This document shows, one piece after another, positions 60,229 through 64,000 of a stretch of 64,000 bases of DNA. A program made the position numbers and the translations under genes. Every line of letters starts with the position of its first letter. Position 1 is the first letter of the stretch. Origin of the DNA: Oxalobacteraceae bacterium OTU3CAMAD1 (lineage in GTDB: Bacteria > Pseudomonadota > Gammaproteobacteria > Burkholderiales > Burkholderiaceae_D); the NCBI GenBank assembly GCA_024123915.1, contig CP099650.1:6944001-7008000 (forward strand), given 5' to 3'. Below the pieces are notes generated by a model. It was not told where the DNA came from, ran no database searches, and saw nothing but the letters and a program-made list of their open reading frames with translations.

Positions 60229-61905
60229 ATGTTGAAGAAATTACGTATAGGTCCCAAACTGCTGCTCGCGCCCGGCCTGGTGCTGGTGCTGTTGATCGTC
60301 ACCGCCGCCGCCGGCTACTACGGCATGGTGTGCCAGAACGCCTCGATGGAGAACCTGGTGCGGGTGCGCGCCGAGCGCCTCAAGGCGGCGGCCGACGTCT
60401 CCGGCGAGGCGCGCTACGCGCACGCCCACATCTACCAGTTGCTGGCCTGGGTCAACGGCAGCTTCGCGCAGTCGCGGCTCGACGCCCTGGGCAAGCAGAT
60501 CAAGGCGCGCCACGCCGGCGTCGAGGGCGGGCTGCGCCGGCTGGCCGCCGAGTCGGGCGTCAACGAGGCGGAGCGCAAAATCGTCGAGCAATCCCTGCAG
60601 TCGCTGGCGGCCTACCGCAAGGCCGTGCTCGAAACGATGGAGATGGCGCAGATGGATCAAAGCATCGCCACCAACTCGATGGCCAAGGCCGAAACGCAGT
60701 TCTTGCAACTCAACGACCAGCTGGCGAAAATGTCGGCGCTGCAAAAGCAGTTGAGCGAGCAGGCGCACGCCCGCGCCACCGGCGACTTCGCCACCCTCAC
60801 CACCACGATGGGCATCGTCGTGCTGCTGTCAATCGCGCTCTCGCTGGGCGTGACGATGGCCGTGCGCGGCGCCATGCTGCGCGACATCCGCGGCATCGCC
60901 GACGTCGTCGTGGCGCTGGCGGCGGGCCGTCTCGGCACCGGCCGGCGCAATGACGGGCGCGATGAAATCGCCGACACCGCGCGCATGCTCGATCAAACCA
61001 TGAGCAACCTGACGCAGACCCTGGGCACGATCCTGACGGCGGTGCGCTCGATCGACACCGCCGCCCACGAGATCGCCAGCGGCAACCTCGATCTGTCGAC
61101 CCGCACCGAAATGCAGGCCAGCTCGCTCGAACAGACGGCCAGCGCGATGGACAGCCTGACCCGGGCGGTGCAGCAGAACGCCGCCAACGCCCAGCAGGCC
61201 TGCAAGCTGGCCGCCAGCGCCACCGATATGGCCCAGCGCGGCGGCGCGGCCGTGCAGCAGGCGGTGCAGACGATGACGTCGATCCGCGCCAGCTCGCGCC
61301 AGATCGTCGACATCATCAGCGTCATCGACAGCATCTCGTTCCAGACCAACATCCTGGCGCTCAACGCGGCAGTGGAAGCGGCGCGCGCCGGCGAGCAGGG
61401 ACGCGGCTTCGCGGTGGTGGCGTCGGAGGTGCGCACCCTGGCGCAGCGCTCGGCGGCGGCGGCCAAGGAAATCAAAACGCTGATCGCGGCCTCGGTGGCC
61501 ACCATCGACAGCGGCAGCGCCTCGGTGCACCAGGCCGGCGAGCGCATGGGCGACATCGTCGACTCGGTGCGCGAGGTCAACGACATCATCGCCCGCATCA
61601 GCGACGCCAGCGCGGAGCAGGCGCTGGGCATCGCCGAGGTGAACCAGGCGGTCGGCCAGATGGATGACGTGACGCAGCAGAACGCGGCGCTGGTGGAACA
61701 GGCGGCGGCCGCCGCCGAAAGCCTGCAGGACCAGGCGGTGCACCTGTCGCAGGCGGTGTCGGTGTTCAAGGTCGAGCCGCCGGCGGCGCCCGCCTCCGCC
61801 CCGGCCTCAGGCGCGCATGGGTTTGCTCAAAAAGCGCGAGCCGGCCACGCCGAAGCGCCACGGCAGCTCCATGGCTTTCGAAATGCCGATGCGCGGGCCG
61901 GCTAA
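60229..61905 (+). CDS. Methyl-accepting chemotaxis protein
   Basis: 558 residues. First membrane helix [22 protein letters not shown], periplasmic four-helix-bundle region to about residue 185, second helix [23 protein letters not shown], then the signalling coiled coil with hairpin tip [20 protein letters not shown]. It controls CheA activity. Its last 33 codons overlap the end of the convergent mpg gene by 99 bases; these residues (Ala/Pro-rich) are not part of the conserved fold. No terminal pentapeptide for CheR/CheB is seen. Confidence 0.93.
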   Translation: MLKKLRIGPKLLLAPGLVLVLLIVTAAAGYYGMVCQNASMENLVRVRAERLKAAADVSGEARYAHAHIYQLLAWVNGSFAQSRLDALGKQIKARHAGVEGGLRRLAAESGVNEAERKIVEQSLQSLAAYRKAVLETMEMAQMDQSIATNSMAKAETQFLQLNDQLAKMSALQKQLSEQAHARATGDFATLTTTMGIVVLLSIALSLGVTMAVRGAMLRDIRGIADVVVALAAGRLGTGRRNDGRDEIADTARMLDQTMSNLTQTLGTILTAVRSIDTAAHEIASGNLDLSTRTEMQASSLEQTASAMDSLTRAVQQNAANAQQACKLAASATDMAQRGGAAVQQAVQTMTSIRASSRQIVDIISVIDSISFQTNILALNAAVEAARAGEQGRGFAVVASEVRTLAQRSAAAAKEIKTLIAASVATIDSGSASVHQAGERMGDIVDSVREVNDIIARISDASAEQALGIAEVNQAVGQMDDVTQQNAALVEQAAAAAESLQDQAVHLSQAVSVFKVEPPAAPASAPASGAHGFAQKARAGHAEAPRQLHGFRNADARAG

Positions 61906-62382
61906 CACCTCGACCGGCAACGCGTGATCGGGCGGCAGCAGCAGGAACGGCGGCGCGTCGAGCGGCAGATTGTTATGCGCGCGCGTCACGCCCAGCGCCT
62001 GGCATAGCCGCCCCGGTCCGGCGCACAGCAGGCGTTCGTCGTCCATGCCGCGCCGCTCGCGCATCACATCCAGCCCTGCCACCGGCTCGAGCGCGCGGAT
62101 CAGCACCCCGGCGCCATGGCCCTCTTCGCGGCAAACGAAATTGAGGCACCAGTGCAGTCCGTGCGAGCGGTACACATAGCTGCGCCCGGGCGGGCCGAAC
62201 ATCGAGAAATTGCGCGGCGTCTCGCCGATGTAGCAGTGCGAGGCCGGCTCCTCGCGGTCATAGGCCTCGGTCTCGACGATGCGTCCGCCGACGCCATCCA
62301 CCAGCACCGTCACACCGATCAGGCGGCGCGCCACCTCGTGCGACGGCGCGGCGAAATTGATTCCTGCGATAACATTGGTCAT
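61807..62382 (-). CDS. mpg: 3-methyladenine DNA glycosylase (AAG/MPG family)
   Basis: 191 residues from ATG at 62382. Family marks: [52 protein letters not shown] and GPRIGISKA; the Glu in VETEAY is the catalytic base. Removes 3-methyladenine and other damaged purines. Convergent with the chemoreceptor, whose 3' end it overlaps by 99 bases. Confidence 0.94.
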   Translation of the reverse strand: MTNVIAGINFAAPSHEVARRLIGVTVLVDGVGGRIVETEAYDREEPASHCYIGETPRNFSMFGPPGRSYVYRSHGLHWCLNFVCREEGHGAGVLIRALEPVAGLDVMRERRGMDDERLLCAGPGRLCQALGVTRAHNNLPLDAPPFLLLPPDHALPVEVLAGPRIGISKAMELPWRFGVAGSRFLSKPMRA

Positions 62383-62644
62383 GGGCGATATTGTAAATGC
62401 CAATCTGGGCCGCGCGACCACGGACGGGCTATTGAATCGTTATCGAAGCGACATTAATTTTGTATCGCGGGCGAAAATTAACGACAAAATGTAGCTGTGC
62501 AGCAATAATATTGGGAGAAATTCGCGCAAACGGCGCGCGCTTGCGGCGATAATGTCGCGTACGCATGCTCATTTGCACGCCTAACATTTGCCGCGCCGGC
62601 CGTCCTTCCCCGGCCCTGCGCAGCCTTTACCCCTGAAGAACAAC

Positions 62645-63511
62645 ATGACGACAGTTGCAGCCCAAGCCATGCCAGTAGAAAACGCGGTGGAAGAAGCGCT
62701 GATGCGCTCCATCCGTATTCCTCCACGGCCAAGTCTGCTTGTCGACCTGCAGCGCGAGCTGGCCCAGTCCGACCCGTCGCCGCGCCGCATCGCCCGCATC
62801 ATCGGCAACGACGTCGGCATGTCCGGCGCGCTGCTCAAGCTGGCCAACTCGCCGTTCTTCGGCGCCGCCCGCAAGGCCAAGTCGGTCGAACAGGGCATCA
62901 ACTTCCTCGGCGTCGACCAGTGCGCCGCATTGCTGACCGGGCTGCTGGCGCGCCAGGCCATCGAAGGCAAGGAATCGGACCTGAACGCGTTCTGGGAAGT
63001 GTCGGCGCGGCGCGCCCAGGCGCTGGTGTTCACCTCGCGCAAGCTGCGCATCGCCCCGCCGGACATCGCCCACACCTTCGGCCTGTTCTGCGACATCGGC
63101 GTGCCGCTGTTGATGAACCGCTTCACCGACTACGCCGACACCTACGCCGACGCCTGCCACGAGGCCGAGCTGCCGTTCACCGCCGTCGAGGACCAGCGCT
63201 ACAGCACCAACCACGCCGCCATCGGCTGCCTGCTGGCGCGCAACTGGGGGCTGTCGCCGGACGTCTCCTGGGCGATTTTGCTGCACCACGACTACCGCGT
63301 GCTCGACGACCCGGCCACCGACGACGCCGTGCGCTCGCTGGTGGCGCTGTCGCTGCTGGCCGAAAAGGGCATCGAACGCTTGCACGGCCGCCCCATGTCG
63401 TATGAATGGGAAAAAGGCGGCGCGCTGGCCTGCCAGCACCTCGGCCTGACCGAGGACGAAACCGCCGACCTGCTCGACGAACTGCACGAAGCCTTCCACC
63501 ACGAACGATAA
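62645..63511 (+). CDS. HDOD-domain protein
   Basis: 288 residues from ATG at 62645. HDOD pattern: IRIPPRPSLLVDLQRELAQS, IARIIGNDVGMSGALLKLAN, SPFFG and NHAAIGCLLARNWGL, related to HD domains but without the full metal set. HDOD proteins act in signalling linked to chemotaxis and c-di-GMP; partner unknown. A partial gene follows 15 bases downstream. Confidence 0.85.
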   Translation: MTTVAAQAMPVENAVEEALMRSIRIPPRPSLLVDLQRELAQSDPSPRRIARIIGNDVGMSGALLKLANSPFFGAARKAKSVEQGINFLGVDQCAALLTGLLARQAIEGKESDLNAFWEVSARRAQALVFTSRKLRIAPPDIAHTFGLFCDIGVPLLMNRFTDYADTYADACHEAELPFTAVEDQRYSTNHAAIGCLLARNWGLSPDVSWAILLHHDYRVLDDPATDDAVRSLVALSLLAEKGIERLHGRPMSYEWEKGGALACQHLGLTEDETADLLDELHEAFHHER

Positions 63512-63526
63512 GACGACCACACCTAC

Positions 63527-64000
63527 ATGCCTAAGAACAAGCGCCCCGTACCGCGCAAATCCGCCAACTCCCCGGAACTCAAGGACGAGCAGCAAACCAC
63601 CGAACTGTGCGCGCTGGCGCTGGACCTGTCGGACGGTGAATTCAACAACGATATCGTGGCCGAAAGCACCCGCGCCGAACTGGCGCAAAAGGCGCTCGAC
63701 TTCCAGCGCCTGCTGCGCAAGCTGCTCAACCAGGGCAAGGACGAGGTGCTGTACGGCGCCATCGAGCTGGCGCGCGACGAATCGATCAACGGCGCGGTCG
63801 ACGGCTACCGCTACCTGCGCAACGCCGTCGAGGAAGGCGCCGCCACCCTGCTGCTGCGGCGCGAGGGCGCGCCCGAGATGGAGATCGACGCCTTCGCCAT
63901 TCCGGTGTTCGTGCACAGCCAGGGCGGGCTCGACCCGGCCGCCGACTTCCAGGACGGCGACGCCTACGACGCGCTGCTCGCCAGCTTCAACGACGCCGGG
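63527..64000 (+). CDS. Conserved hypothetical protein, 3' end outside the window (possibly DUF2863-like)
   Basis: 158 codons are open to the last base. ATG at 63527 begins MPKNKRPVPRKSANSPELKD. The sequence is acidic and helical (LALDLSDGEFNNDIVAEST, LLRKLLNQGKDEVLYGAIEL), then AFAIPVFVHSQGG. The pattern of a basic N-terminus, LAL-LS segment and predicted alpha/beta body resembles DUF2863 proteins of Burkholderiales, from memory only. Next to an HDOD gene. Confidence 0.55.
   Translation, partial: MPKNKRPVPRKSANSPELKDEQQTTELCALALDLSDGEFNNDIVAESTRAELAQKALDFQRLLRKLLNQGKDEVLYGAIELARDESINGAVDGYRYLRNAVEEGAATLLLRREGAPEMEIDAFAIPVFVHSQGGLDPAADFQDGDAYDALLASFNDAG

Overview
The window is high-GC DNA (about two thirds G+C by eye) with dense genes, short spacers and near-perfect inverted repeats built on GGGGTCGGACCC or GGGGTCGTACCC. 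Together with the phenylacetate, T2SS-like and chemotaxis genes, this points to the chromosome of a betaproteobacterium of the Oxalobacteraceae (Massilia/Duganella-like). That placement is an inference from gene content and style; no rRNA or other marker is present. I see no tRNA, rRNA, CRISPR array, complete insertion sequence or prophage.

Layout. 1-1.7 kb: 3' end of parC and a secreted Ala/Lys-rich protein. 1.8-11.9 kb: a probable extracellular cyanophycin/beta-Asp-Arg utilisation locus, with an M64 peptidase, two tandem secreted cyanophycinase-like hydrolases and a TonB-dependent receptor on the minus strand, and divergently a CphZ/AotO-like M14 hydrolase and a YfcC-type permease. 12-14.6 kb: a GNAT enzyme, argH and an ACT-like orphan. 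15.2-29.2 kb: the most striking block, a nine-gene T2SS/MSHA-like secretion operon (F, E, PilM-, PilN-, PilO- and PilP/GspC-like genes, a TPR-secretin, three pseudopilins) bracketed by two paralogous secreted M4 metalloproteases. 29.3-33.1 kb: PHP-domain lipoprotein, M24 peptidase and two small membrane proteins. 33.2-44.9 kb: the phenylacetate operon paaABCDEGHIKYZ with divergent paaX. 45-51.3 kb: DUF4160, M14 carboxypeptidase, lipoprotein hydrolase, pmbA, darP, mogA and an esterase. 51.5-52.7 kb: a lower-GC island with an antitoxin-like gene, a PIN-domain gene and a broken DUF429 gene, abutting a broken beta-lactamase-family gene. 52.7-59.5 kb: AhpD-like protein, class III aminotransferase, FAH hydrolase and an operon of KamA-like aminomutase, MFS transporter and prolyl-hydroxylase-like oxygenase. 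59.7-64 kb: Cache protein, chemoreceptor, mpg glycosylase, HDOD protein and a partial gene.

How the parts work together. The cyanophycinases should cut extracellular cyanophycin to beta-Asp-Arg, the TonB receptor could bring the dipeptide through the outer membrane, and the M14 hydrolase would split it to Asp and Arg. The secretion operon carries an ATPase, platform, alignment subcomplex, secretin and pseudopilins, but no prepilin peptidase. The proteases on both sides are its obvious candidate cargo. The paa operon covers CoA activation, epoxidation, isomerisation, ring cleavage and part of beta-oxidation; paaF and paaJ are not here.

Two regulatory designs recur: a terminator-like hairpin placed so close to the next gene that expression seems to need read-through (cyanophycinase 2 to cyanophycinase 1; M4 protease to gspF), and repeat hairpins inside or at the edge of operons. 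Family assignments come from reading translated motifs by eye; no database search was run.
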